From the NCBI GenBank assembly GCA_025200525.1, contig CM045767.1, positions 115,318,021 to 115,382,020 of the forward strand: 64,000 nucleotides of DNA, written 5' to 3'. This document shows, piece by piece, positions 22,144 through 34,631 of this stretch (within the stretch, counting starts at the first letter, position 1; every line of letters begins with the position of its first letter). The position numbers and the translations under genes were made by a program. The notes beneath the pieces were generated by a model. That model saw nothing but the letters and a program-made list of their open reading frames with translations, was not told where the DNA came from and ran no database searches. Origin of the DNA: Camellia lanceoleosa. Lineage: Eukaryota > Streptophyta > Magnoliopsida > Ericales > Theaceae.

Positions 22144-24322
22144 GATTAAACCAAGCCTCTAGCTTGTTCAACAAGCTTGAGACTTGGATTTCTAGAAGAG
22201 GGGAGGCCCCTCTCCCTTTCCAGAGGTTCTGAAATTTTGCAGAGAGATACACATATCCCTATCTCTCTCTCTATATATTTCACACTCTCTCTCTATATTG
22301 TGCTATTATGAGCCTTAAAGTGTGTTTTCTCTTCACTTTTGCACTACAACACCTCGTAAAGCACCATTGCTTTGTTGCTGAGGTGCTAGAGGACCTTGTT
22401 TGGACTCTCAAAGTTTGTTTTCTTTGGCTCAGAAGTGCTGGTTTGCTGTGGTTCTTCAAGGGTGAGTTGTTACCCCCTTTAAGCCTTGTTTTGCTTAAGT
22501 GTTTGGCCCCTTTTACATACTATTTTAGGCCTTTCTTTCAACTAAAAAAAGTTCTATTTTCAAGTGCTTAAAGTGTTTGTTTAAGGTCTCTTTGGTGTTG
22601 GGGTGGTCTACCGCCTTTTTGTGCGTTGTTTGGCCTTGTTTTGGGCCATCACTTTAGGCTTTTGTGATCACCTTTATTTGGCCTTTCTACCACTGAATTC
22701 TAGAGGAATTTTAGTGGTGGAAAGTGTGTTTTGAGGTCTCAAATGGGTGGGGGTTGTCCCCCCTCCTCTTCTGTTGTGTGCCTGTGTTGATGGCTCATCA
22801 AAGTAGCATGTTTGTTAAGCTTGTTTGGCTCCATCTTAGCATGTCTTAGACATTATTTCAGCATGTTATAGCTCTTTCAAGAGTTGGTTTGATAGCCTCT
22901 TGAATGCTCCTTGCACTTGTAGTGCATTTCCATTCACTAGCCTAACATGCATCATGCTTTTGACCATCATTCTAGCATGTTTTTGGCTCAACTCCAGCAA
23001 GTTTTTACTCATGTTTTTCCATGCTTAAGCTCTATTTTAAGTGTTTTGGGTCATGCATGCCTTGCTTTGTATAGCCATAGTTCATTCTTGCTCACTAGCT
23101 TTGTGTTTCGAGTTCACTAGCATGCATTACTTGGGCTATTTGCATGATTTAGCATCATTTGGTATGTGATTTCAATGTGTGTAGTGTGGTCATACTCTCT
23201 CATGCTTCACTCTTTCAATGCTTTTGGAGAGTCATGCTTTATGCCCTAAACATGAGCCAATATGTATGCCATCTTGCCTAAGCTTTTGGGTTACCATTTC
23301 AGTGTGTTTTGGGTGTTGTTTTGCCATAATAGAACTCTGATTTTTGTTGGTGAAGTCATCTCATGCTTAGTTTTGGTAGGTGTAGTGTAATCCTCCTCAT
23401 TGGCCTTGTATGCTCCATGCTTCATGCCTTTTATTCTAGCATGTGTTAGCTCTAGTCCATGCATGTTTTGGCCTTGTTTTGACCTATCTTGGGACTATTT
23501 TGAGTCACCTTGGGCCTTTGGGGCTTGCTTGATATGGCTATGGTACAAGTCCCTTTGCTAGCTTTAAGCTTTGAGCCTCCTAACATGCTATGCTTGTGTT
23601 ATGTGCATGATTTGGCATCATTCCTTACATGATTTCAAAGCCTATTTCATTGCCGCACTCTCACATTTTCCACTCCTTCAACGTGTTTGAGAATTGTTGT
23701 CTTCATGCCTTGTTTGTGAACCAATGTGTATGCATGCTTGTATTTGCTTTTGGACTTCATTTTTAGCATGTTTTAGCCATTGTCTTGGCATGCATGAGGC
23801 TTGTTTGAAGTTGGTTTGGTCTATTGAGTATTGCATTACATAGCCCTTGCCATTCCATTGTTGTTTGCATGTTGTGGCATGACATTGTGTTTGCATGTTG
23901 TCTCATGGCATTGTGTTTGCATGTTGTTGCATTGCATTGTGTTAGCATGTTGTGTCTGTTGCATTGTGTTTAGGTTGGACGTCAATCCAAACACGAGGAA
24001 TGTCGCACGTTTCATGCTCAAAGTGATGAAACGTGCCTTGTTCCTTAGGTCACTGATACCTTTGATCATGTATGATAAGGTGGAGGTTCATTGAGTCTTA
24101 TGTGTTATTTGTGTGCATTTATTGACATTGATTTGTGTGACTCGGCCTCTTTGGCCATCGTGTGTTGAGATGTGTGATTGGTGGCTCAAGAGCCGAGCAC
24201 TACACTCTTTTGAGCTTGGGACATGATAAAGAGTATGGTTGCGCACACATTTTCTTGTAAATACACTGCCATGCCTCTGTTAGTGCTCTGTTGCAGCAAA
24301 AAAAAGAATTTGTAGGAAGCAG

Positions 24323-24442
24323 TGGCCGACCGGCTATCAGAGCTGCCGACCGGCCATCAAAGGCTGCCGATCGGCTATCAAAATTGGCCGATAGCCATAA
24401 AACTCTGGCCGATGGCCATTCCTCTTGGCCGACCACCCCTAA
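24323..24442. repeat. Cluster of GGCCGATCGGCC-like palindromes, 3' LTR
   Basis: Six or more spaced copies occur (gtggccgaccggct, gccgaccggcc, gccgatcggct, ttggccgatagcc, tggccgatggcc, ttggccgacc). It is colinear with 3767-3850 in the 5' LTR but contains one or two extra copies, so the cluster varies in copy number between the LTRs. Confidence 0.8.
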
Positions 24443-25942
24443 GAATGTTCCGAAGATGGATCAAAAGCATATTGGAAATTGACACAATTTTCAAAAGTAC
24501 AAAAGAGTGCAAACAGAGGCATCATGAGGCACGACAGTGGATTTCCGAGCGAAGCCGACCGAGCATGCATCTCTTCCTTTCCCGCGAGGCCATTTCTTTA
24601 TGTATGATTAGTTCATGTAAACTAGTCATTTTTTCTATTTTGTAATATTTTAATTATCTTAGCATAGCTATTTGTTTCAATTTGGATTGTAATAATTAAT
24701 TAGCTTGTTAGTTAATTAGTTTCGGTTTGTAATTAAGTAGCATAGCTTAGTGTAGCTTCTATTTGGACCCTTCGTCGAGAGGGCGAATTTTGTAATAAGT
24801 GTGCGTGTGTGTGATGTATGTCTTCCAACCCCACGTCTTTCTCCCTTTTACTTATCAGCTTTCGATGGTTAATTTAGGGCATATTTTGATTAGCATACTT
24901 ATGCTTTGCATGTTTGCATCCATTCATTTGTCTTGCATGCACCGAGCTCGGCGCATCATACAAACCGCATTGAATTTCAATACTTACTTGAATACTTGTT
25001 TCAAAGCATGTTATCAAGTGTTGTATTCATATGCCATCTTAGAATAGCCGAGCCTATTTTAGTTGCATTTTTGCATGTGTTGCATTAGGCATCTTAACAT
25101 AGCTAGGATCATACATGATTACTAACTAGCTTCTGTTTTGGCTTGGAGTACACTGTGAGTGTTTATGCTTTAGCATCCTTGCATGTATGTAAGTGACTGC
25201 CATGATAGCATGTTTGCCATGACGCTAACTGCTTAAGTGTTTTAACTGCATGAATGCCTGTGGATGAAGGCTTGATTGCCTAGATTGGAACAACTCGATG
25301 ATTGTGAGTTTTAAGCCCACTTGAAGTGGCAAAATCATGTTTTTCTAATCCCACTTGAGGGTGGCAAATCCGCATCTTAGCCTACTTGCGGGTAGCATCT
25401 TCAAACCATTTTCGAAAAATAAACATGAGTTGTTTTGTTCCAATCCGTGTGATTGAGTCTATACTTGTATGCTATGCGTATCACATAGTAATTTTAGATT
25501 AATAAACCGGAACAAGAACACATGTGTTTTCAAGAACAACATATCATGTTAGTAGAGGCTGATCCTTTGATCGGGCGAGCGGGGGTGCTCATTTCATGAC
25601 CTTCCCCCTTCGTACCCAAGTTCCCGAGCCAAGGCAACTTTGGTGATGACGGAAACGTGGCCTTAGGCACGAGTCAGGGTTTCATAAATTTCTCAAAAAC
25701 AAAATATTTAGGTGGCGACTCTTAAATCTGGCAAAGCAGTCCATGTTTGGCACTTCTTGATCAAAATTGATTTTCCAAAACGATTTGCTGGATTTTGACT
25801 CTTTGGTGATTTATCAGTCTTACATTGCACTTTGTGAGATTAGATTTAGAATCGTGACAAGAGTCCGAACTGTAGTAGCTAGAACTACAATCTGCGCCCT
25901 CTTCGAAAGGGGGGCACGTGGAGCAAGTTTGGGCGGTCTACA

Positions 25943-28095
25943 CCTGCCTCTCCTTCTCATTAAACAGGTCAGAAGAAGGGGTAGGGTTGATACGCAAACC
26001 ATCACTTGACGCAAACTCATTGCGTGATGACTTATTGACCAAGGGATACAATCTCAATCAATGATCATGAAGACACACAAAAACCTCTCCCTATCATGGC
26101 TTTGATCAAAGGAGGTGGTTGACCTTGGAACCTTGAACCATTTTCATCACTAACAAGTATGAAATGAGTCAAGTCTCCATGAGTTTAATTACTGTCCGAT
26201 TAAACCCAAGTTGATTTTATTATCTTACTTTATTTTAGCCCCAATTTTATTACTCTATCTAATTACCTTTCCATTCATTAATCAATTGAGTCCAAAAATG
26301 AAGATTAAGTCCACTAATGGAGAGGAGTGTCAAACCGAGGGTTGTTTTAGGCATGAGAGAGAGATCATACCGTTGCTAATGAACCTCTGAAGAGATTAAA
26401 CCATTAAGCACAAGGTCACCTCTCAAACTTAAACAACACTCATTTTGAAACAACTCTCAAAACAAATAAAATGCCAAGAAAAGAGGGGAGATGCAAAGGT
26501 GATTGGATGTGAACACAAGTATGAAAAGCATGAAATAAATGCTATCAACTCAAATAGGTTGGTGTTTAATGCTTAAAGCACCAAACCTATGAGGACCATT
26601 ACACTACAAGTATGCTATACGAAGCATAAATGAAATGAACAACCTAAAACAATCCTAAAATAGCTCAAAATAGTGCTAGAATTCTAAGAGAAAAGCTTGA
26701 AAAAGTTAGTTAAAATAATGAAGAATTTGAGCTAGTAAACAAGCATAAGGAGGGAAGGCTAACCCCGCCGACTTCAAAACAACATTTTTAGCCTCTAAAA
26801 ACCTCTGAAAATCAGTGGTAAAAAGCTAAAAAAAAGTTGAAAAAGAAATGGGAAACACAAGGGCAAAAGCTTAGGAAACAAGGTTCAAAAAAGAATGGTT
26901 AACCCCTCCACCTTTGATAGCTTTAAACCACAAGTTTCAGCCCATAAAAACAGTGTAGAAACAGTGCAAAAATAGCAAAAAAAGAGAGGAAAGAAGTAGT
27001 GTAGAGATGCCCAAAATTATACCTCTTGAAGAGATGTAACTCCTTTGTTCACAAACCAACAAGTTCTCACTCTTAAGGGTTGAGATTTGAGCTCAAGAAC
27101 CTCAGCAAGAGGAGCCAAAATTTTGGTTTAGAAAATGTAGAGAGAGAGTGTATAGGTTGCAAGATAGAGAGGGAGAGTGCTACGCAAGTATTGGAGCTTT
27201 TGGAATTTTTTCTAACCTAAAACTAAGAGGGAAGGTCCCCTATATATAGAAAAACATGTTACTCAATCAGAAATATCTGTATATAGATAGCTGGTGTAGT
27301 GTATGCACCTGTGGGAATAGCTGGCAACAAATATTTGCAAAAATCTGCTCTGCCGAAACAACTGGCCGGCCGGCCAGCCACTTAGTGGACGGTTGTACAC
27401 TTATTTATGGCCAGTCGGCCACTAGTTTGGCTTGTGGGGACACTTGGCTAGCCAATCCACTCAAAATAGCCTAATTTTTCACAACTGGCCGGCTGGCCAA
27501 GTGTTGTAAGGCCGTCCACAAAAAATCTACTTCCAAGCCCGACTTCAAACGAGTATATCTCCTTCATCTGGACTCGGTTTCAAATGATTCTTGAGTCTAA
27601 ATTGAAGCTCCAGAAGTCTACTTTCCAATGGTGTGGCCTCACATGTAGGTTTTAAGTGTGCAAAGAGATATGACTATTTTAGTGAAGGATGCTCATTTAT
27701 ATCTTAACGGATTGATGCCCAACCTATCCCCAACCTAGTTTTCTTTCCTCCCCTCCTATTTTCTTCAATTCCAAACCTATAAATAAGATGTTTTTAAAGA
27801 TTTTTCAAAGAGTTCACCTCCCTTTCATTTATTTCCACTTTGTCCTTACTCAGTTTATCGAAAAGTGCAACATTTTAAACGAAATGCGAGCCTTAGAACA
27901 TTGTAGAAACATTTGGAAAAATATTTTGAAAAAGAGGGTTTTAAGGTCTAAAATAGTTTTCGTCAAAAATGGGGTGTAAGGTTGGGATTTAGAAGCTCTT
28001 CTTGCTGAAGAAATCGAACGTTTGTACAGCATAACTTTCATCATCGAGTGATCAACCTGAGGTGCCCAAGTCTTAAAGGCAGTCAAAAAGTACAA
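25943..28095 (-). repeat. Reversed LTR fragment of a related Tat family
   Basis: The stretch 27720-28090 aligns with 46805-47160 of the reversed solo LTR (shared ccactttgtccttactcagttta and aaatattttgaaa words), and earlier parts match in order (26080-26170 with 44040-44120). It stops at ggcagtcaaaaa without the expected TCTACA end and begins abruptly at the end of the Tat 3' LTR. It also has its own ggccggccggcc cluster (27361-27500). It is probably the target into which the Tat element inserted; its other half is missing on the left. Confidence 0.7.
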
Positions 28096-28454
28096 AATTT
28101 GCACAAATTTTTTTAAAAAATCTATTGAATACAACAAAATAAGATAATGAATTGAATTTTTATATTTTTATATTTTTTCTTTTTATATTTGGTGAATTTT
28201 AAAAAAAAAATCACAAATTATTATATTTATTAAGCATATCTAGATTAGGTGTATCTAAAATATAAAAAATAAAAATCGCTTAAAATAGTAAACAATTCAA
28301 TAATAAAAAAAAAAACTAAAACTAAATTTTTTTGTGTGGGTTAAACCAAAGAAAATGATTGATATTTCCCTTGAAATGACATGAACAAAATATATGTATT
28401 ATTTTATTATTTTATATGTATAAAGGTTAAAGCACAAATATGTCATTTTAATCT
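28096..28454. repeat. AT-rich flank with MITE-like core
   Basis: A/T-run sequence with a tctagattaggtgtatctaaa core. The same kind of core (agatgcaccta, gatacatctaaataggtg) appears at 30395-30420, 50470-50495 and 52775-52790, suggesting a dispersed AT-rich foldback family. No gene is seen. Confidence 0.4.
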
Positions 28455-29892
28455 TGTAGCACTCTGTGCTGCTTCTTGTTATAATAGAACTATATTTGAC
28501 TATTTGATTATCTTGATTGAGAACCTTCTTATTTGATATTTGAGCTTTGGTTGAGGTGTTACCATAGTGGTTGGGTGAGATTGAATCAGAAACTCTAAAT
28601 TCGAATAATTATTATTGAATAGTTTTCACTCTTCCATCATTTTCTCTCTCCACACTTTGAATCTTGATGTGCGGCTAGAACTATTGGAAATCTTACTTCC
28701 AGGGCTTTAATTTGGGCACAAGAACGACCCTAAACAAAGTTCGGACAAGTGAGTTATGCCTATTTGAAGTTTGCGAATCTGTATTGTGTGCATAGTTCGC
28801 TCGAGCGAGCCATAGACCCTTCTAGCTCGATTTTTCAAAATTGTCCGAGATACTGGAAGCCTCGATTTTTTGCTCGAGCGCAACTTTCATCGCTCCAGCG
28901 AACTATTCAGAATCATATCTTTAACAGTTACTTTTTGGGTCAAATCTCTCACTTTTTACTCTCTTTTCTCTCCTTCTGCCATTTTTGAGTTTTCATGCTT
29001 TTTAGCCTTGATTTCATCTATTTCTACACATCTTTGACCCTTAGTTTCATATACCAAGACGTAGAGCTCGACGAGGGGCTTGCATTTAATCTGAGCGGAT
29101 CGTGTTTTCGTTGAAGTTGGATTTCCGGGCTTCTTCTCTTCATTGCTTGAGGTAGGGATTTCTTTGCTCCTTTTCAATACTTCATCTATAGATAGATATG
29201 TGGTAGATTTTATTGCACAAAAATCATATCTATTATGGATTTCTTTGAAAGGCATGAAAGGGGATCTAGGATTTGTTATTTGTGAATGAGATTGTTAAAT
29301 TGATTGTTATTTAGGTTAATTGGGGAGTAGCCTAACATGTTTATGTTGAAAGGGAGAAAATGACCTAATTTAATATTTTGACTTGATGAATTAAAAAGGG
29401 GTGCAGTTGAATAATGTTTGTAAATTATTTTTATGGATTGTGTTAATAGCTAAAAAGAACAATTAACTATGGCATTGGAATTATTTTGGATTGATCATAT
29501 TAAGTTGAGTTGGGTTGTGGCTTTGATATCCATGGATTTAGTTTTGTGAAATGAAAAGAATGGATTGGGGATAAAGAGTGGAGTATGTTAACTTGGAAAA
29601 TAAGAGAATTGATTTTTGAAAAGAAAGAAGGAAATCATAACACTATGTGAATTTCATAAATGAATTTGAGGTTGGATTATGAATAGTTTATTTTATTATT
29701 GTTGTTGTAGGATTTAAAATCTCATGAGAGTTGGATAATCATAATATGTGTGTTGAGTACATACATTTAGAATTTTTGTCTTTGGTTATCGGTGGAGGAT
29801 GACATTATTGTGTTGAATAGTTTATGTGTATGCATTATACTTGTTTAGTTGTACTTTGTCATGTTGTGATGATTGGTAACATATACTGTGCT

Positions 29893-30045
29893 GAGAATGA
29901 AAGGTACCATTACCTTCCAGCTAGCGCCTGAAGAATTGGCTACACTTAGAATGAGAGGTACCAATATCTTCTAGCTAGTACCTGGAGAACTAGGCAGATG
30001 TACCATTACCTTACAGCCATTGTTTGGTAAATTGGCATTTCATTA
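29893..30045 (+). repeat. Three ~52-bp tandem units in the LTR
   Basis: The units contain (a/g)ggtacca(t/a)taccttcca/tagct and end in (gaa)aattgg or aactaggcag. The same array lies at about 38965-39080 and continues at 41674 in the 3' LTR, where the solo LTR B interrupts the third unit. Confidence 0.7.
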
Positions 30046-30107
30046 TGGAAAGGTGCATCATTGGCTTACCGTGCTTAAGGCAGGTAGAGCAGAGTTTATT
30101 TATCATT

Positions 30108-30542
30108 CACTTTGCTTGTTTTTGGTTTTTCAAAAACACTTTTCAGAAAATTCTACTTTCTTGTTTTCCATGTTTTTTTGTTTTACTGAATTTTTTTTTA
30201 ATATTTTAAGCAATTTTTTAATTTTTAGACACACCTAACATAAATACACATAAAATGTATAATTTTTGTGAAAAAATTCTTTTAAAAATTTACTAAATAC
30301 CAAAAATACACAAAAAAAAAAAAAAAGAAAGAAGAGAATTCAGTATATTTTTCGTATTTTTATATATTTGTTAATTTTTCAATTTTTTTTTTACTTTTTA
30401 GATACATCTAAATAGGGTGCATGTAAAAAGTAAAAAAATGCTTAAAATTTTAAAAATATTTACTAAAAACAAAAAAATACAAAAAACAAAAAAACTCTGT
30501 TTTCGAAAAACTTAATCCAAAAAACTCAAACCAAACACACAC
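30108..30542. mobile_element. AT-rich foldback (MITE-like) insertion in the 5' LTR
   Basis: The 3' LTR reads straight through (tttatttatcattattat), while the 5' LTR carries ~435 extra bp between two att copies (30105-30107 and 30543-30545). The ends are loosely inverted (ttggtttttc start; gaaaaac...ccaaac end). It inserted after the element itself. Confidence 0.65.
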
Positions 30543-31336
30543 ATTATTATCTCAGTGTACCTGTGTATATCATGTGTCATGATGGTTATGGTTCAGGAAG
30601 GCCGAGTTGTCTTATATGTTGAGTAGATAGTTGTTGGGTGCTTATTGTTTTCGTTTTTTGTATTAGATGTATATATGTATATTTGAATGTGTTGGAAAAA
30701 GATGTAGACCATGTATTGAGTTTGTAAATAATGTGAAGGAAATCAAAAATTTATGAACATGTTTCAAACTCCAAAACAAAATAGTTGTTATGAGATATTT
30801 TTGAAATGGGAAATGAAAAGGAAATGTGAACTGTCTGTAATTGTTGAAGGAATTAAATAATTTTGGAAAAAGGACTTGTGAAAAAAATTCTTTTCTTATC
30901 AGTTGTCACATTATTTATATAGTATGAGACTAAACATTCATGATCATAGTTACTTGTAAGTTATTATTGTTTAGGATCATGTTGGAGTTCGTACTGGACT
31001 TTATGTTTATCCCACATTACTAACCTTTTTTCAGGTGAACGTCAAGAAGTGTTTCAAGATCAAGGATCTTCTTTATCTGTTGGCCACGGGGCCTTTTATT
31101 TGTTGGCAGAACATCATTGTTGTAAAAGGGTTTGGACCCTTTTATATGTAATGATGTAAGCTTATGGGCAACTTATTCAATTGTAACTCATGTTGCATTC
31201 ATTATATATTCGAATGAGAGAACCTTTACATAATTATCCTTATTAATGTATTGAAGTTTCGAACGTTATCTCTGAAATTGTAATATAACAAAGGATTTGG
31301 TAATGGTATCCATGAATTTAAAAGTAGGGCATTACA

Positions 31337-31352
31337 ACTTGGCATTAAAGCG
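31337..31352 (+). promoter_or_regulatory. Degenerate tRNA-iMet type primer binding site
   Basis: acttggcattaaagcg directly follows the LTR end and resembles the common TTGGTATCAGAGC site, with several changes. Confidence 0.6.
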
Positions 31353-32004
31353 AGCCGGATTTGAATATTTTGGGCTCGTGGGAAGTGGTTTTTACCACAA
31401 TGGGTCTACTACGTGTGGTGAGGATGTTGCATACAGTTAGCATAAGTGTTAGGACTTATATGTTGCATTTATGTGAGCATGGGATTAAGTTTCTTGGATA
31501 GTACTTGTAGTCAGTGAACTTGCTTTGAGGTCTTATTAAAAACATGCTTGATCAACGTGGCTTTTGATAGGAATTACTTGAGAGTTCCAGGATAAGTGAC
31601 TATCTTTGTGGACTTGCTTCGATTATGTGCTTAGGTGTTTAGTTGTTTATATGTAATAGAAATGTGTGTTTCGGGGCTAAGTGTGTCTTGTAACTTAAAG
31701 GTGGTGAGTGTGTGCCTCGGGGAAGGCTGTTGTGTTATGCACTAAGTTTGGTTTTGTTTTTGAGTTTTATAGGATGTTTACACGAGGGAATAGAGGACGG
31801 ATAGGTAGTAGGACTGCCGGTAGGGACACAACAGTTTCTTTAGCATCTATAGTTGCAGTATCAACTGTCGGCGAGGAAGTTGCACGCGAGATTGTGAGAG
31901 CGGTGCAAAATGCTTTAACTCGCAATGAAGGTGACAACGGGTGTACCCTCAAGCTTGCTAAGGAGTTTCTTTGCTCCAATCCACCAGAGTTTTTAAGAAA
32001 GGCT

Positions 32005-34631
32005 TGCCACGACCCAAACCCGCCACTACAGGTTTAGCATCGTAACCGCCCAGTAATCCTTGGATTACCAAAGGCCTCTGAACAGATAGACAGAATTAAG
32101 GGGGCTAGCGGAAGCAAATATATAAATATAATTGTCCAATGAGCTGTGTTGACTTATATGAAACAGAATAATTACAACTTTATACGCATAACCAAAAGTC
32201 ATTCTTACATTATACCCACACACAAAGTAGCATCTTAAGTACAACCAACAAAAACAAACAAAGTCTGATATATAGAAACAACCAGAACTTATAACACGTG
32301 ACATTTCAGGAACCTCCACGTGAGGCACAACGGTTGGCTGACAACAGAACACAGATCCAACAAAAGCCTTCAGGCTCGATCTCTAGAATGCCTACCTATA
32401 TATATACACACAGTGAGCTAAAGCCGAGTGAATAAAATTAAGGTCAAGGGGTTAGTGAACGAATTCTGAACATTTTATAATCATAAGACAAATCATAACA
32501 TAATCATTCTCATATCTTAACATACTAATGGTACATCCCATAGAACACATCACATATCGTCTTCCGACTAGAGTAATCGGTTCCGGATACCGATTAAACA
32601 CATATCACCACAATGAAGTGGCTAACGAGATCTCATAATCACATATATGTCATGGGCCCGCATTAACATGCCGTCCCCCATGACTTGGGACTATCTATGG
32701 ATGCCATAATAGATTTCAAATAGAGGACATTCGTTCACGTAAACAATATCATTTCAGAAATCATAACTTATCAAATCATATTTGGAGCATAATTCTTATG
32801 AACATATCTTTACAATAACGTTACTCACAGTGGGCTCTCGTAAACGGTCAATCAATCTTCGGACGTTGACCTACAAACACAAAAGTACATAACACAAACA
32901 TAGCGTATCATTACACATGTACTTGGCCATCACAGCTTAGTTCTCTTTACATAATTTCTTGTTTAACGCATTGTTCAAAACACACTCTTGTAATCTCTTA
33001 ACTTAGTATATTCCTTTTCTTAGTGTGTTTCTAATCCATAACCTCATTACTATGGCTTAATTAAGGCTTAGGAATGCCTAAGATACAATGAGGATGCCAA
33101 AAATTGAGTTGAAACACTTGGTAAAATTTCTGAAAATAGGGTTCCCGCTTGAGCGTATCTTTCCTCGCTCGAGCGGACATGCAAACATGTGAGGGGTCGC
33201 TTGAGCGCGACTTCCTTCACTCGACCGGTCTGCAAACTTGGAAAAAAGTACTGGTTCGTCTCAATCTACGCTTGAGCTACAACTCCCACGCTCGAGCGGT
33301 TAGTCAAAATACAAAGGGTTCGCTCAAGCGCGACTTTGGTCGCTCGAGCGGGCTGTAACAACCTGCAAAAATACTGGACGCACGAAATGTCCGCTCGAGC
33401 GGCAAATCCTTCACTCGAGCGACCTTCAAAAATTATGGGTTTCCAAAATAGGGTTTTGATCTTCCAAATGCAAATTCAATGGCAAATTCATGCATGGCTT
33501 GTTCATAAACTTGGAAAACTTATTCATAAACATGAGTATATGATTTTCACAAACTCTTTTTACTCAAAACTCATGAATTTACCAAAATTAGACCCAATAG
33601 TTCATATATGCAAGATTTTTCTAAATCTTTTCTCCAAATTCATGATTTGATCAAATTTGAGCCCAAAAGCTCCATGCATGTACAAGACCCCTTTTTTTTT
33701 TTTTTCTGAAACATGAAACCAAAATTTAAAACATGACAATTCAAATATGCATGTGCCAAATAGCTTACAATAATGATTTAGATGCTCATAATCAAACTTA
33801 ACATGACAAGGCTCAACATATATGTAAAATTCTTGTCCAAACTCTTCAATCATGGAATTTGCTTTCAAAACTTGATCTAATATGCATGCATGTTAATTTC
33901 ATGGTCTCAACCTAACATAATAACAAGGCTTATATTCAAAATGATGATGTAACACTCATACTTCCATGCATGTAAGAATTATGAGCCAATTCTTCATCTT
34001 CTTGATAAACTCATTAGAAATACATGCAAATGATTATAGCAACTCCATGAATGCAACTCTACAATACACAATCTTCATGAATTATGGAGTAGATGCTCAC
34101 CAAGAGCCTTCAAATGCACAAGATCCTTGCCAAACTTGAGCTACTCTAGCAAAATCCTCAACTTCTACTTTGAATCTACACTTTCTCTCTCTAAAATGGA
34201 GTCCTTCTCACTCTAGAATGTATGAACTTCAGATTTTGGCACTACGAGGTAAAAGAATTGAGCTCAAGAATGAGCTTAAGGCTCATATATATATATATAT
34301 ATATATTTATGATGCCATAATACATTAATTGGAACATTAGGCTAACCAAACACAACTTAATTAATCAGACTGAATCAATTTTTAATAAAATTTTCCATAT
34401 GGTTCTAAAAATTCCGAATAACATATTCATGTAACCAATTCTGATTTCGGATGCCGATAAGGCTTCCAATTTTTCATATTAAAGCAGAATTTCAGACATA
34501 TATTTCTACAAGTAACAGATAGAAAGCCAAAGATCATGCAAAATACATAATAAACACATAATTTATTTTATCCACTTAATTAACATCTTGAATTACGGAT
34601 TAGTAACTAATTGCGGATCGGGGTTGTTACA
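32005..34631. repeat. Solo LTR A (2.6 kb) inserted in gag, target duplication aggct
   Basis: The ends are tgccacgaccc (from TGTCACGACCC) and gggttgttaca, flanked by aggct at 32000-32004 and 34632-34636. It is homologous along its length to solo LTR B (39081-41673). No internal region is present. It carries the richest cgctcgagcg cluster (33146-33423) and an (AT) run near 34286-34306. Orientation is not certain. Confidence 0.9.
33146..33423. repeat. Cluster of CGCTCGAGCG palindromes in solo LTR A
   Basis: About twelve copies or near-copies of cgct(c/t)(g/a)agcg occur in 280 bp, often paired with ctgcaaa or gactt spacers. The equivalent cluster in solo LTR B is 40241-40450. Clusters with the same palindrome lie in the unrelated Tekay-like LTRs (28796-28908 and 37850-37985). 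Confidence 0.8.

Larger units (their letters stand above)
1510..25942 (+). mobile_element. Tat/Ogre-lineage Ty3/Gypsy LTR retrotransposon, decayed, with antisense genes
   Basis: Order: 5' LTR remnant (1510-5351), primer site, gag, protease, RT, Ty3-type RNase H, second RNase H, integrase, two antisense genes, minisatellite, purine tract, 3' LTR (21732-25942). The two RNase H domains, the ~16.4-kb internal region, LTRs over 4 kb and extra antisense genes are hallmarks of the Tat lineage. The 3' LTR has matching ends TGTAGAC and GTCTACA. Coding capacity is destroyed by at least 22 in-frame stops, frameshifts near 7770, 11388 and 13095, and a changed integrase catalytic residue. The 5' LTR lacks its first ~460 bp, so no target duplication can be matched; the sequence after the 3' LTR is cctgc. 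The element abuts a reversed LTR fragment of a related family on the right. Confidence 0.9.
21732..25942 (+). repeat. 3' LTR of the Tat element (4.2 kb)
   Basis: It starts TGTAGACACC after the polypurine tract and ends ggTCTACA; the ends form a 7-bp inverted repeat. From 22195 to the end it matches 1510-5351. It carries one palindrome cluster in the U3 (21926-22056) and another at 24323-24442, a G-box palindrome at 22122-22143 and a TATA-like run near 22271-22280. Open frames inside it are chance. Confidence 0.92.
28455..31336 (+). repeat. 5' LTR of the Tekay-like element
   Basis: It begins tgtagcac and ends gcattaca and is 2.9 kb long. It matches the 3' copy piece by piece (37528-39080, 41674-42354, 47176-47400). 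It carries a cgctcgagcg cluster (28796-28908), three ~52-bp tandem units (29893-30045) and a ~435-bp insertion (30108-30542) absent from the 3' LTR. Confidence 0.88.
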
